A stretch of DNA of 64,000 nucleotides from UKL13-3 sp943369665 (GCA_943369665.1 CALRNX020000001.1:558001-622000), one strand, 5' to 3'; positions 17,252 through 25,431 are shown, counted from the first letter of the stretch. Translations and numbers: made by a program. The notes: generated by a model from the letters alone, not told the origin.

Positions 17252-17527
17252 ACGAACTGCGCGGACACTTTATCCATCAAAAAAAGATGATCAAAGGCTG
17301 GAAGATAAAAACATCAAGGTGACCCAGAGTATCTATTGCGAATGCCGATTGATAAGACCGGACAAACGATCAGCGCTTTAATACTAAAGGGAGCTAAACA
17401 GCGTTTCTCAAATACACAATTCTACCTCTATGATACAAAAACTATTGATGATGTTTGGCCTGATCACCTTTTCAGGAAACATTTACAGTCAGGACAATAT
17501 CGAATCACTGAAAACAAATTCGATTAA
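17252..17527 (+). pseudogene. Possible decayed coding remnant
   Basis: After the preceding stop, three frames each give short protein-like runs, for example LNELRGHFIHQKKMIKGWK, then DDQRLEDKNIKVTQSIYCE, then EYLLRMPIDKTGQTISALIL which continues to a stop at 17527 and overlaps the next gene. None has a good start. The pattern fits a decayed gene or an extension of one of the neighbours broken by indels; it could also be chance. Confidence 0.25.
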
Positions 17528-18245
17528 GATCGACAACCTGAACAAGCCCGACAAGAAAGTTTATGATGTACTTTCCAATTACCGTGTGATCATGATCGGG
17601 GAAATTCACGGCACCAACGAACCGGTAAATATGCTGAGAGGATTGGTTGATTTATTTACCCAAAATGGAGACAGCGTTCTGGTTGATTTTGAAATCCCTG
17701 AAACACAGATGACAACTTATCTGTATCAGCATACCGACAAAAGTATTTTAAACAGCGAATTCTTCTCGCGACCATCCGGAGACGGCAGAGCTTCGATTGC
17801 CTGGTATACCTCGTTGGCAAAAATAAGTAAGAATAAAAAAGCGAAGATTTTTTTCTTCGATAAAGCTGTTGACCAAATCGGTAACAGTGATAGTATTATG
17901 TTCTCAAACATAAAATCTAATATCCTAGAACATCCAAACTGGAAAACAATCGTCATCTGTGGTGATGTCCATAGTAGCACGATGCCATACGAAGAACAAA
18001 TGACTACGGGCAGTTTACTCATCAATGACCAGGATCTCAATTTGGCCGACAGTCTTTGTTCACTGAACCATGTATTTGAAAGCGGAGAAACGCTTTGGAA
18101 TGAGTTTCCATTTATGCCCACAACCTATTCTCAGCTGGCATATGACTACTATTTATTTGTATGTCCCAAAGGCCGAAAAGACCCCTACCAGGCTATTTTT
18201 TTCACTAGAAAACTAACAAAATCTGAATCAGCTGTTTCTAAATAG
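17430..18245 (+). CDS. Exported ChaN/EreA-superfamily protein
   Basis: A 271-residue protein with a signal peptide (LLMMFGLITFSGNIYSQ). The motif RVIMIGEIHGTNE near residue 55 and KTIVICGDVHSS near residue 175 are the paired GE[IH]H-type motifs seen in the heme-uptake ChaN, erythromycin-esterase and TraB/Tiki-like superfamily. Glu and His in these motifs are the expected catalytic or ligand residues. The substrate is unknown; heme/iron handling or hydrolysis of a small molecule are both possible. The start overlaps a short frame from the previous region. It is followed by 100 bp without a gene. Confidence 0.6.
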   Translation: MIQKLLMMFGLITFSGNIYSQDNIESLKTNSIKIDNLNKPDKKVYDVLSNYRVIMIGEIHGTNEPVNMLRGLVDLFTQNGDSVLVDFEIPETQMTTYLYQHTDKSILNSEFFSRPSGDGRASIAWYTSLAKISKNKKAKIFFFDKAVDQIGNSDSIMFSNIKSNILEHPNWKTIVICGDVHSSTMPYEEQMTTGSLLINDQDLNLADSLCSLNHVFESGETLWNEFPFMPTTYSQLAYDYYLFVCPKGRKDPYQAIFFTRKLTKSESAVSK

Positions 18246-18345
18246 GCCCATCTCAAAAAATCGGGCGGAGTATGACTATTGGTATTATATGTATATTGGC
18301 CACAACATTATTTTAACGATCATTGCATTTTAAAACCTAACCATT

Positions 18346-18564
18346 ATGTCGTTTCAAGCATACATCGACAATATTAAGTCGAAAACGGGCAAAACTCCGG
18401 ATGACTTTAAAAAGTTGGCCGCGCAAAAACAATTTATCATTGACGGAAAACTGAATCCGAAAATCAAAGCAACGGAAATTACCGATTGGCTGAAAGAAGA
18501 ATTTGAACTGGGGCATGGACATGCAATGGCCATTTATGCCACATTCAAAGGCAAAACCAACTAA
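18346..18564 (+). CDS. DUF4287 domain protein
   Basis: A 72-residue acidic/basic helical protein (SFQAYIDNIKSKTGKTPDDF ... ELGHGHAMAIYATFKGK) that matches the small DUF4287 family throughout its length. The function of the family is unknown; members often sit beside SRPBCC and DUF1801-type stress proteins, as here. The next gene begins inside its last codons in another frame, so the two are probably translated together. Confidence 0.8.
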   Translation: MSFQAYIDNIKSKTGKTPDDFKKLAAQKQFIIDGKLNPKIKATEITDWLKEEFELGHGHAMAIYATFKGKTN

Positions 18565-19102
18565 ACATCGCTTCGAAGTTGTTCCGAAAGCATTATTATT
18601 TGAGAAGGACAACAACCAACATATTGACTCATCATTTGTGAATCGTGCAATCGATTTGTTTGCACATCAATTTCCTCATTCAATAACAGATTATGGTATT
18701 TTATTGAACAGGGTATCTGTTTACAGCGATGCCGAAACAGAGGAAGAAAGAAACGACCTGATGAATATCATTGGGGAACAATTTCAGCTGAGCAATATGA
18801 ATTTATCCTCTCCCATATTGGATGAAACCAGCCTTGCATACCTACAAAACAGCTCACAAACCCAATTGGTGATCGTGACCCAAAACCACAAGAACAATTT
18901 TGATGCGCTCAAAAAGATATTTCCCCAATTGGCGAATATCAAACCAACTGCTATCCAAACAAACACTGTGTTTAGCTTTTACGACACTAATAACAGGCCC
19001 ATTATTATTTTATATGCAGCCGATCAAAACAGTATCCGGGAGCTGGTTAGCAAAATGAAGACGGCAAAACATGTTGACTTGCAAAACCTCATTCAAAAAT
19101 AA
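18536..19102 (+). CDS. Hypothetical protein overlapping DUF4287 gene
   Basis: A 188-residue protein, start taken at ATG 18536 (29-bp overlap with DUF4287; an ATG at 18503 is also in frame). It has no signal peptide. Alternating strands and helices (QLVIVTQNHKNNFDALKKIF, RPIIILYAADQNSIRELVSK) suggest a Rossmann-like or periplasmic-binding-like alpha/beta fold, but no motif is recognised. The overlap suggests translational coupling with DUF4287 and possibly a shared function. Confidence 0.55.
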   Translation: MPHSKAKPTKHRFEVVPKALLFEKDNNQHIDSSFVNRAIDLFAHQFPHSITDYGILLNRVSVYSDAETEEERNDLMNIIGEQFQLSNMNLSSPILDETSLAYLQNSSQTQLVIVTQNHKNNFDALKKIFPQLANIKPTAIQTNTVFSFYDTNNRPIIILYAADQNSIRELVSKMKTAKHVDLQNLIQK

Positions 19103-19303
19103 CCGCTCCCTATGACGGGGTGAATAGTACATCGCGCGAATTGTCACCTCCACTCCTTGTTAACTAAACGGCAATACCCTTTACAGAAACCAATGATGCG
19201 CATTGCAATATAACCGGGATACATTTTCCGACTTCCATTAAACCTGTTTGGCAAGGCCTTTTTACGATCCGATATCATACCGTATAGGGTTCTAGAAAAT
19301 AAT

Positions 19304-19335
19304 TTTGTATATAATAAGTACACTTACTATATTTG
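19304..19335 (+). promoter_or_regulatory. Bacteroidota promoter with overlapping inverted-repeat operator
   Basis: TTTG at 19304-19307 and TATATTTG at 19328-19335 are 20 bp apart, an exact match to the Bacteroidota sigma consensus. ATAATAAGT (19311-19319) and ACTTACTAT (19322-19330) form an 8-of-9 inverted repeat inside this promoter, a shape typical of MarR-family operators; a MarR gene is the second gene of the transcript. Confidence 0.65.
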
Positions 19336-19361
19336 CACATATCATTAATCATTCAATCAAT

Positions 19362-19781
19362 ATGTGGACCAAATCTCACTCAATGGTAACAACCGAAGTT
19401 ACAAAAGAACAAATGTGGAAACTCTTTGCTGATGTCAACAATTGGCATACATGGGATAAAGGTGTTGAGTTTGCACACCTGGAAGGAAAATTTGAAACAG
19501 GAAATCACTTTTTGTTTCAACCCAAAGGCGGCCCCAAACTTAAGATCAAAATTGTAGAAGCTACGGAAAACAAAAGCTTTACAGACTTTACACAATTTCC
19601 ATTAGCAAAAATGTATGGTGAACATACCTTTGAGGAAATGCCAAACGGACTAAAACTCACAACAACAATGAGAGTTGAAGGCTTTTTAGGATTTGTATGG
19701 AGAAAAATTGTTGCGCAAAAAATAGTTGACGCCTTACCGGAAGACATGCAACAACAGATCAACACTGCAAAGAACTTATAA
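19362..19781 (+). CDS. SRPBCC family protein (polyketide cyclase-like)
   Basis: A 139-residue protein. The ATG at 19362 was chosen because the promoter -7 box lies just upstream at 19328-19335, which rules out longer versions. START/Bet v1-like SRPBCC fold: KSHSMVTTEVTKEQMWKLFADVNNWHTWDKG, a long ligand-pocket sheet and a C-terminal helix (DALPEDMQQQINTAKN). Such proteins bind hydrophobic ligands; the substrate is unknown. It is co-transcribed with the MarR regulator 20 bp downstream. Confidence 0.75.
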   Translation: MWTKSHSMVTTEVTKEQMWKLFADVNNWHTWDKGVEFAHLEGKFETGNHFLFQPKGGPKLKIKIVEATENKSFTDFTQFPLAKMYGEHTFEEMPNGLKLTTTMRVEGFLGFVWRKIVAQKIVDALPEDMQQQINTAKNL

Positions 19782-19801
19782 CAGCATTTACATAATAGCA
19801 T

Positions 19802-20263
19802 ATGCGTAAATCAACCAACAATACATTCAGTGTGGAAAAAGCTGAAGAGAGTTCCGGATTTTTACTGTGGCAGGTAACCAATCTCTGGCAACGGGAAATC
19901 AAAAAAGCATTAGAACCTTTCGGCTTAACACATTCGCAATTCGTTTTAATGGCCAGCATTCATTGGTTGACATTACAAAACGAAAATGTCACACAAATCC
20001 TACTGTCATCGCATACCAAAATTGACCCGATGACAACTTCAACCGTTTTGCGAACGTTACAAACAAAAGGTCTTTTGCAACGGCAAGAACATTTGACCGA
20101 TACGAGAGCAAAAACAGTAGGATTAACAGATGGTGGAAAGAAGATCATCAAACAAGCTGTAAAAACAGTTGAATCTTTTGACAAAACCTTTTTTGCCACC
20201 TTGAGAAACAAAACACCCATGTTTAATGAACAGTTATTAACTTTACTTAAACAGAAAAAATAA
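19802..20263 (+). CDS. MarR family transcriptional regulator
   Basis: A 153-residue winged-helix protein. ESSGFLLWQVTNLWQREIKKAL is the N-terminal dimer helix, LLSSHTKIDPMTTSTVLRTL the recognition helix-turn-helix, and LLQRQEHLTDTRAKTVGLTD the wing with the DxRxK signature of the family. It is encoded right after the SRPBCC gene; the inverted repeat in the promoter at 19.3 kb suggests autoregulation. The inducer is unknown, typically a phenolic or oxidising compound. Confidence 0.88.
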   Translation: MRKSTNNTFSVEKAEESSGFLLWQVTNLWQREIKKALEPFGLTHSQFVLMASIHWLTLQNENVTQILLSSHTKIDPMTTSTVLRTLQTKGLLQRQEHLTDTRAKTVGLTDGGKKIIKQAVKTVESFDKTFFATLRNKTPMFNEQLLTLLKQKK

Positions 20264-20303
20264 AAGATAGTTACCTCATGGAATAACCTGCTGCAAAAAA
20301 CTT

Positions 20304-21119
20304 ATGAAACAGAAAATATACCAGGTAGACGCGTTTGCTGATAAAGTCTTTTCCGGAAACCCGGCAGCGGTTTGTCCACTCGATAAATGGTTGAGCGATG
20401 AGTTGCTTCAAAAGATTGCCATGGAGAATAATCTTGCCGAAACCGCATTTTATGTGAAGCAGGATGATCAATATGAAATCAGGTGGTTCACTCCTACCGT
20501 TGAAGTCGACTTGTGCGGTCATGCAACACTGGCTGCCGCTTTTGTATTGTTCAATTATGAAAACCATACGGGAAGTACAATTCATTTTTATTCTCACAGA
20601 AGCGGAACATTGACCGTTACCCAGCAAGGGAAATTACTTACCCTGAATTTCCCGACAGATGTATTTGAGCAAATAGACATAACCGATGACATCAATGAAT
20701 GCTTCGATCTTAAAGCCAAATTCGCTTTCAAAGGGAAAACAGATCATTTGTTGGTGTTCGATTCCGAAAGGGATATCCAAAACATCATTCCATCACTCAA
20801 CAAGATCTCCAAACTGAAAGGACGTGGGGTGATCATAACCGCCAAAGGTGACCAGGTTGATTTTGTGTCCAGGTTTTTCGCCCCACAATCCGGAATTAAT
20901 GAAGACCCGGTAACGGGTTCGGCACACACAACCCTCACTCCGTATTGGTCAAAACAACTTGGCAAAACGGAACTGACTGCCATTCAGCTTTCAGATCGTA
21001 AAGGCTATCTGCAATGCTCTTATCTGAACGACAGGGTTGAAATTAAAGGAGCCGGAAAACTGTATTTGATTGGGGAAATATTCCTGCACGAATATCCTGC
21101 TCGTGCTAAAAAAGAATAA
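20304..21119 (+). CDS. PhzF family isomerase
   Basis: A 271-residue PhzF/YddE-like protein with the expected two-lobed fold: KIYQVDAFADKVFSGNPAAV at the start, catalytic Glu in ENNLAETAFYV (about residue 46), the EVDLCGHATLAAAF motif (about 70) and the second-half DPVTGSAHTTLTPYW motif. Members isomerise small acids such as the phenazine precursor; most have no known substrate. It follows the MarR gene by 40 bp on the same strand. Confidence 0.9.
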   Translation: MKQKIYQVDAFADKVFSGNPAAVCPLDKWLSDELLQKIAMENNLAETAFYVKQDDQYEIRWFTPTVEVDLCGHATLAAAFVLFNYENHTGSTIHFYSHRSGTLTVTQQGKLLTLNFPTDVFEQIDITDDINECFDLKAKFAFKGKTDHLLVFDSERDIQNIIPSLNKISKLKGRGVIITAKGDQVDFVSRFFAPQSGINEDPVTGSAHTTLTPYWSKQLGKTELTAIQLSDRKGYLQCSYLNDRVEIKGAGKLYLIGEIFLHEYPARAKKE

Positions 21120-21123
21120 AATA

Positions 21124-21170
21124 TTTGCGCAGTCAGATAACTGCATTATATTTGCAGTCAAATAGCTGCA
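21124..21170 (+). promoter_or_regulatory. Promoter with duplicated ArsR-type operator
   Basis: TTTG (21124-21127) and TATATTTG (21147-21154), 19 bp apart, form a consensus Bacteroidota promoter. Two 17-bp near-palindromes, GCAGTCAGATAACTGCA (21129-21145) and GCAGTCAAATAGCTGCA (21154-21170), lie 25 bp apart and flank the -7 box. The downstream ATG is at 21174, so the second site also covers the ribosome-binding region. This strongly suggests autorepression by the ArsR protein. Confidence 0.8.
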
Positions 21171-21173
21171 TAA

Positions 21174-21497
21174 ATGGAAATTCGTAGAGATGTATTTCAG
21201 GCCATAGCCGATCCAACCCGCAGGGCGATCATGACGCTGGTGGCGCTCCAGTCGATGACACCCAGTGCCATTGCCCAAAACTTCAATTCAACAAGGCAAA
21301 CCATTTCCAAACATATTCAAATCCTAACCGAGTGTGAATTGCTGGAACAAGAACAACACGGCCGGGAGATCTATTATCATATCAATGCAAAAAAAATGAA
21401 AGAAGTGGCCGACTTTATTGAACCGTTTCGCAAAATGTGGGATGATCGGTTTAATAAACTGGAATCGATCATGAAATCAAAAATGCAAAAGAAATAA
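21174..21497 (+). CDS. ArsR family regulator of SRPBCC-DoxX module (copy 1)
   Basis: A 107-residue winged-helix protein: RRDVFQAIADPTRRAIMTL is the family signature of the ArsR group that is usually paired with AHSA1/SRPBCC proteins; STRQTISKHIQILTECELLEQ is the recognition helix and HGREIYYHINAK the wing. There is no metal-binding ELCVCDL motif, so it does not sense arsenic. It is followed directly by an SRPBCC and a DoxX gene, and a second copy of this three-gene module lies at 33.2 kb. Confidence 0.9.
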   Translation: MEIRRDVFQAIADPTRRAIMTLVALQSMTPSAIAQNFNSTRQTISKHIQILTECELLEQEQHGREIYYHINAKKMKEVADFIEPFRKMWDDRFNKLESIMKSKMQKK

Positions 21498-21508
21498 ATG
21501 CAAACAAT

Positions 21509-21976
21509 ATGGAACGCAAAACAAACATTCATGCCGAAGATGGCAAACAGGAAATAATGATCACAAGGGAATTTGACTTGCCTGTGGAATTCCTTTTTAA
21601 GGCATATATAGAGCCCGAAATTGTGGAACAATGGATGAACACCAAAGTGATCAAGCTCGAAAGCAAAAAGCATGGCAGCTACGAGTTTGAAACAAGTGAT
21701 CCCAAAGGGAACCTCGCATTTCGGGCAAGTGGTGTGATCCATGAGTTGGTGCTGAACCAAACAATAACACGCACATTTGAGATGGAGCAAACACCTTTCC
21801 CGACCCAACTTGAATTCTTAACCTTTGAAAAACTGACTGATGATACCAGCAAACTGACCATGCATATCATCTATAAATCGGTTGCACACAGGGACCAACT
21901 GTTGCAATTACCATTTGCACAAGGTATAAACATGGCACATAACCGATTACAAGACATCGTAAACCACTTAATATAA
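21509..21976 (+). CDS. SRPBCC (AHSA1-like) protein, copy 1
   Basis: A 155-residue AHSA1/activator-of-Hsp90-like SRPBCC protein: MITREFDLPVEFLFKAYIEP at the N-terminus, VEQWMNTKVIKLE, then a sheet ending in a helix (MAHNRLQDIVNHLI). These form a ligand-binding cup; the ligand is unknown. Eleven bp downstream of ArsR and 6 bp upstream of DoxX. Confidence 0.85.
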   Translation: MERKTNIHAEDGKQEIMITREFDLPVEFLFKAYIEPEIVEQWMNTKVIKLESKKHGSYEFETSDPKGNLAFRASGVIHELVLNQTITRTFEMEQTPFPTQLEFLTFEKLTDDTSKLTMHIIYKSVAHRDQLLQLPFAQGINMAHNRLQDIVNHLI

Positions 21977-21982
21977 ATCATC

Positions 21983-22363
21983 ATGACAAAAAGAAACAAA
22001 ATCATCTATTGGGTTGCCACTGTTTGGTTGGCATTGGGCATGGTATCAACAGGGATCGTACAATTGATCAACATGAAAGAAGAAGTTGATATGATCACCC
22101 GTTTGGGTTATCCTGTCTACATTTTAACAATACTCGGTGTTTGGAAAATGCTCGGTGTTATTGCCGTGCTTGTTCCAAAATTTCCCTTGTTAAAAGAATG
22201 GGCTTATGCAGGGTTCTTTTTCGCCATGTCGGGGGCAGTTATTTCACATTTAGCGGTTGGAGATCCGGCTATGGAATTATTTGGACCAACCTTATTAATT
22301 GTATTAACTATTGTATCTTGGTATTTCAGACCGGCAGATCGAAAAACCAGTTCAGTTAATTAA
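21983..22363 (+). CDS. DoxX-like membrane protein, copy 1
   Basis: A 126-residue integral membrane protein with four predicted helices (WVATVWLALGMVSTGIVQL, LTILGVWKMLGVIAVLVP, WAYAGFFFAMSGAVISHLAV, LLIVLTIVSWYFRP). The KMLGVIAVLVPKFPLLKEWAYAGFFF stretch fits the DoxX/SURF4 family. Third gene of the ArsR-SRPBCC-DoxX module; DoxX proteins are linked to oxidative stress handling but no reaction is known. Confidence 0.82.
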   Translation: MTKRNKIIYWVATVWLALGMVSTGIVQLINMKEEVDMITRLGYPVYILTILGVWKMLGVIAVLVPKFPLLKEWAYAGFFFAMSGAVISHLAVGDPAMELFGPTLLIVLTIVSWYFRPADRKTSSVN

Positions 22364-22369
22364 ACCGTT

Positions 22370-22930
22370 ATGAGTAAAAAAGAATTATCACCCAAACAAG
22401 CTGAAGAACTGATCAGCACCTTAAAAACCCGTTTCGAAAAAAACAAGAACCGCCACAAAGGAATTGACTGGGATAAAGTGCAGGCAAAACTGGAAGCACA
22501 CCCTCAAAAATTATGGTCGCTGGATGAAATGGAAGTGACGGGAGGCGAACCCGATGTCATCGGTTTCGATAAAAAAACCGGAGAATACATTTTTGTTGAT
22601 TGTTCGGCAGAAAGTCCTAAGGGCCGCAGAAGTGTTTGTTACGATCATGAAGCATTAGAGAAACGGAAAGAACATAAGCCGGCAAACAGTGCTATTGAAA
22701 TGGCATCCGATATGGGCATTGAATTGTTAACAGAAGCACAATACCGCGAACTGCAACAACTTGGTCATTTCGATACCAAAACATCGAGCTGGATCATAAC
22801 ACCTGCTAATATCCGAAAATTGGGCGGAGCCATCTTTGCAGATTACCGTTACGGAACAGTATTCGTGTACCACAACGGTGCCGAATCATACTACGCTGCC
22901 AGGGGATTCCGCGGCTCATTAAGGGTTTAA
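22370..22930 (+). CDS. DUF4256 domain protein
   Basis: A 186-residue soluble protein (MSKKELSPKQAEELISTL ... DCSAESPKGRRSVCYDHEAL ... YAARGFRGSLRV) that matches the DUF4256 family along its full length. Its function is unknown. It is 6 bp after the DoxX gene and 14 bp before the next, so it likely belongs to the same transcript. The conserved D-C-S-E-S-P-R-S block suggests an active or binding site, but this is inference. Confidence 0.8.
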   Translation: MSKKELSPKQAEELISTLKTRFEKNKNRHKGIDWDKVQAKLEAHPQKLWSLDEMEVTGGEPDVIGFDKKTGEYIFVDCSAESPKGRRSVCYDHEALEKRKEHKPANSAIEMASDMGIELLTEAQYRELQQLGHFDTKTSSWIITPANIRKLGGAIFADYRYGTVFVYHNGAESYYAARGFRGSLRV

Positions 22931-22944
22931 CTACATCAAACAAT

Positions 22945-23535
22945 ATGAATCCAAAAGTTGATTGGTATTTTAAGAATGAACAATGGCAGGAAGAGATCGA
23001 ACAATTACGAATGATCGTCCTGGATTGTGGTCTCCACGAAGAATTAAAGTGGGGCTGTCCCTGCTACACTTTTGAGAAAAAGAACATTGTTTTAATACAC
23101 GTGTTTAAAGAATACTGTGCGCTGTTGTTGTTCAAAGGAGTATTGCTAAAAGATCCTAAGAAGATCCTCATTCAACAAACAGAAAATGTGCAGACCGCCC
23201 GTCAGATCCGTTTCACCAATGTTCAGGAGATCATTAAAAAAGAACGCACGCTGAAAGCTTATATTAAAGAAGCCATTGAAGTGGAAAAATCGGGATTAAA
23301 AGTAGCACTGAAAAAGCCGGCTGAATTTAAAATGGCCGAAGAGTTTAAACACAAACTGGATAAAATGCCCGGGTTAAAAACAGCCTTTGAAGCATTAACT
23401 CCCGGACGACAAAGAGCCTATCTCCTGCATTTTGCTCAACCCAAACAATCTAAAACCCGGGAGTCAAGAGTTGAAAAATGCATTCCGCAAATTCTTGATG
23501 GGAAAGGCCTAAACGATGATTACGCGAAACAATGA
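22945..23535 (+). CDS. DUF1801 (YdhG-like) plus YdeI/OmdA C-terminal domain protein
   Basis: A 196-residue two-domain protein. Residues 1-115 have the YdhG/DUF1801 fold (LKWGCPCYTFEKKNIVLIHV, LLFKGVLLKDP); residues 125-196 form the bacteriocin-protection YdeI/OmdA helical domain (KPAEFKMAEEFKHKLDKMPG, LTPGRQRAYLLHFAQPKQ..TRESRVEKCIP). In E. coli YdeI the family is linked to outer membrane and antimicrobial-peptide tolerance. It is one of three genes in this window with the OmdA domain. Its stop overlaps the WYL regulator start by 4 bp. Confidence 0.82.
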   Translation: MNPKVDWYFKNEQWQEEIEQLRMIVLDCGLHEELKWGCPCYTFEKKNIVLIHVFKEYCALLLFKGVLLKDPKKILIQQTENVQTARQIRFTNVQEIIKKERTLKAYIKEAIEVEKSGLKVALKKPAEFKMAEEFKHKLDKMPGLKTAFEALTPGRQRAYLLHFAQPKQSKTRESRVEKCIPQILDGKGLNDDYAKQ

Positions 23536-24227
23536 ACGATAACGACACCAAACGACTTTCACGCCTCACTGCTATTTTAACGCATTTACAAACGAGACGC
23601 CTGTTAACTGCGGCATCGCTTGCCAAAAAATTTGGCGTCAGTGTAAGAACAATCTACCGGGATATCCGCGCATTGGAACAAGCCGGTGTTCCAATCTTTA
23701 CCGAAGAAGGTAAAGGTTATAGTTTAATGGAAGGATACAGCATTCCGCCCATCATGTTTACCGAAAACCAAGCCAATGCATTGATCATTGCAGAACAATT
23801 GGTTTTAAAAAACAAGGACACCTCTTTTATCAAAGATTATGTAGAAGCGATCGAAAAAATTAAAGCCGTATTGGGACATAGCATAAAAGACAAGGCCAAC
23901 CTGCTATCAGAACGAACCCGATTCGGCCACAATATCCATAACGAAAGGAACAGCCATAACTTATCCGATTTACAGTATGCCTTAACCAATTTTTACGTTA
24001 CCAAAATTGAATACACCAACGAAGGCGGTAAAACCACAGAAAGAAAAATTGAACCCTTTGCCTTATTAGGAACACAACAGGAAAATTGGTTATTGGTGGC
24101 CTGGTGTCAACTGCGAAATGAATTCAGGTATTTTCGCCTCGACAGGATCAAAAAACTGCAAGTACTTTCTGATAAATTTACCCCGCACACAATTACGTTG
24201 CAGGATCTTTTTGATGGTGATCATTAG
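23532..24227 (+). CDS. YafY-type WYL-domain transcriptional regulator
   Basis: A 231-residue regulator: an N-terminal HTH_11 winged helix (SRLTAILTHLQTRRLLTAAS, FGVSVRTIYRDIRALEQAGV) and a C-terminal WYL domain (about 135-225; KIEYTNEGGKTTERKIEPFAL, NWLLVAWCQLRNEFRYFRLDRI). The second motif contains the variant of the W-Y-L core. WYL proteins sense nucleotides or stress ligands. It overlaps the preceding gene by 4 bp and likely controls the downstream DUF1761-YdeI pair through the inverted repeat at 24241. Confidence 0.88.
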   Translation: MNDNDTKRLSRLTAILTHLQTRRLLTAASLAKKFGVSVRTIYRDIRALEQAGVPIFTEEGKGYSLMEGYSIPPIMFTENQANALIIAEQLVLKNKDTSFIKDYVEAIEKIKAVLGHSIKDKANLLSERTRFGHNIHNERNSHNLSDLQYALTNFYVTKIEYTNEGGKTTERKIEPFALLGTQQENWLLVAWCQLRNEFRYFRLDRIKKLQVLSDKFTPHTITLQDLFDGDH

Positions 24228-24240
24228 TTTTTTTCACCCC

Positions 24241-24256
24241 TGACATAAGGCTGTCA
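24241..24256. promoter_or_regulatory. Candidate WYL/YafY operator
   Basis: TGACATAAGGCTGTCA has 4-bp arms TGAC/GTCA around 8 bp. It lies 13 bp after the WYL regulator's stop and 40 bp before the DUF1761 start; a TAGATTTG -7-like box follows at 24268-24275. Arm length is short, so the call is tentative. Confidence 0.4.
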
Positions 24257-24296
24257 TTTGCCCCTTTTAGATTTGCTGTCTAAACTTTTAAATACT

Positions 24297-24713
24297 ATGA
24301 TTAGTCAATTAGCAAACTTAAATTGGATGAGCGTTTTAATCGCATTTGTAGCGTACTGTGTGGTAGGCGCTTTATGGTTCACATTCTTCTTCAGCAAACC
24401 TTACAAAACTTCATTGGGTCGTTCCGGTGAAACACTTCCAAACAAACCCATTTTTATAGTTGGCCCCGCAATCTGTTCGTTGATCATTACCATTGCAAGC
24501 GCCTTGTTGATCTTTGTGTTGAACATATCATCCTTTGCCGATACCGTGGAATTTTCCCTGTTGATCGGATTTGGATTCCTTGTTGCCAACACGGTTAATA
24601 TTGCCATCAACCCCAATATTCCACATCCAATTCTATATGGAGTCATTAGCGGCTCTTATCACCTGGTAGGTATTTTAATTGTAAATACTATTTTAGTTGC
24701 GATGAAATCGTGA
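24297..24713 (+). CDS. DUF1761 membrane protein
   Basis: A 138-residue integral membrane protein; the ATG at 24297 was chosen because the upstream extension would run through the putative promoter. Four hydrophobic helices: MSVLIAFVAYCVVGALWFTFFF, FIVGPAICSLIITIASALLIF, FSLLIGFGFLVANTVNIA, LVGILIVNTILVAM. LWFTFFFSKPYKTSLG fits the DUF1761 family of unknown function. Its stop overlaps the next start (TGATG). Confidence 0.78.
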   Translation: MISQLANLNWMSVLIAFVAYCVVGALWFTFFFSKPYKTSLGRSGETLPNKPIFIVGPAICSLIITIASALLIFVLNISSFADTVEFSLLIGFGFLVANTVNIAINPNIPHPILYGVISGSYHLVGILIVNTILVAMKS

Positions 24714-25294
24714 TGAAAAAAGAGGAAGTCGAAATATTTTATGCAACAAGCCAGCAAGATTGGAGACAATGGTTACAAAAGAACCATCAGTCGAAACAAT
24801 CTATCTGGCTTGTTCAATATAAAAAAAAGGCGGGCAGGCCAACCCTTTCCTGGAGTCAATCTGTAGATGAAGCACTCTGTTTCGGATGGATCGACAGTGT
24901 CAGGAAATCGCTTGACGATGATACATTTATCCAGTTTTTCAGTCGCAGAAAACCCAACGGAACCTGGTCGAAGGTGAACAAAGAAAAAGTTGAACAACTT
25001 ATCAAAGCAGGACTCATGACACCTGCCGGATTGGAAACAATTGAAGCGGCAAAACAAAATGGTTCATGGACAATTTTAGATGAAGTAGAAGAACTCATCA
25101 TACCCAAAGATCTCGAAGCTGCATTTAAAACCAGGCGCGGTTCAAAAGACTTTTTTGTAAGCCTGAGCAAATCGGCAAAAAAAGCAATCCTGCAATGGCT
25201 GGTGCTGGCCAAACAGCCCGAAACCCGGCAGAAACGAATTGATGAAATAGCAGCGCTTGCAAGTCAAAAATTGAAACCCAAACAATTCAGGTAA
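24713..25294 (+). CDS. YdeI/OmdA family bacteriocin-protection protein
   Basis: A 193-residue YdeI/OmdA protein: N-terminal motif WRQWLQKNHQSKQSIWLV, QYKKKAGRPTLSWSQSVDEALCFGWIDSV (the hallmark of the family), SRRKPNGTWSKVNKEKVEQL, and the C-terminal helical region ending KRIDEIAALASQKLKP. E. coli YdeI promotes tolerance to antimicrobial peptides. The start at 24713 overlaps the DUF1761 stop, which points to coupled translation. Last gene of the cluster that starts with the ArsR copy 1. Confidence 0.9.
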   Translation: MKKEEVEIFYATSQQDWRQWLQKNHQSKQSIWLVQYKKKAGRPTLSWSQSVDEALCFGWIDSVRKSLDDDTFIQFFSRRKPNGTWSKVNKEKVEQLIKAGLMTPAGLETIEAAKQNGSWTILDEVEELIIPKDLEAAFKTRRGSKDFFVSLSKSAKKAILQWLVLAKQPETRQKRIDEIAALASQKLKPKQFR

Positions 25295-25378
25295 ATTATC
25301 CTTTAAAAGGCTTCATTACATTAAAACAATGCCTTGCAAACCCTCATATCAGGTATTTATTGAATAAAAACGACAAAA

Positions 25379-25412
25379 TTTGACATATTGCATTTTTTTT
25401 ACAATATATTTG
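25379..25412 (+). promoter_or_regulatory. Promoter of satD-like gene
   Basis: TTTG (25379-25382) and TATATTTG (25405-25412) with a 22-bp AT-rich spacer; the ATG of the SatD-like gene follows 20 bp later. The -7 box is an exact consensus match. Confidence 0.65.
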
Positions 25413-25431
25413 TCTTTGCAAAATAATTACA

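Noticed and set aside
21174..21497. ArsR protein as arsenic-resistance regulator
   Set aside because: No metal-binding cysteine motif and no arsenic genes nearby; it belongs to the SRPBCC-associated group.
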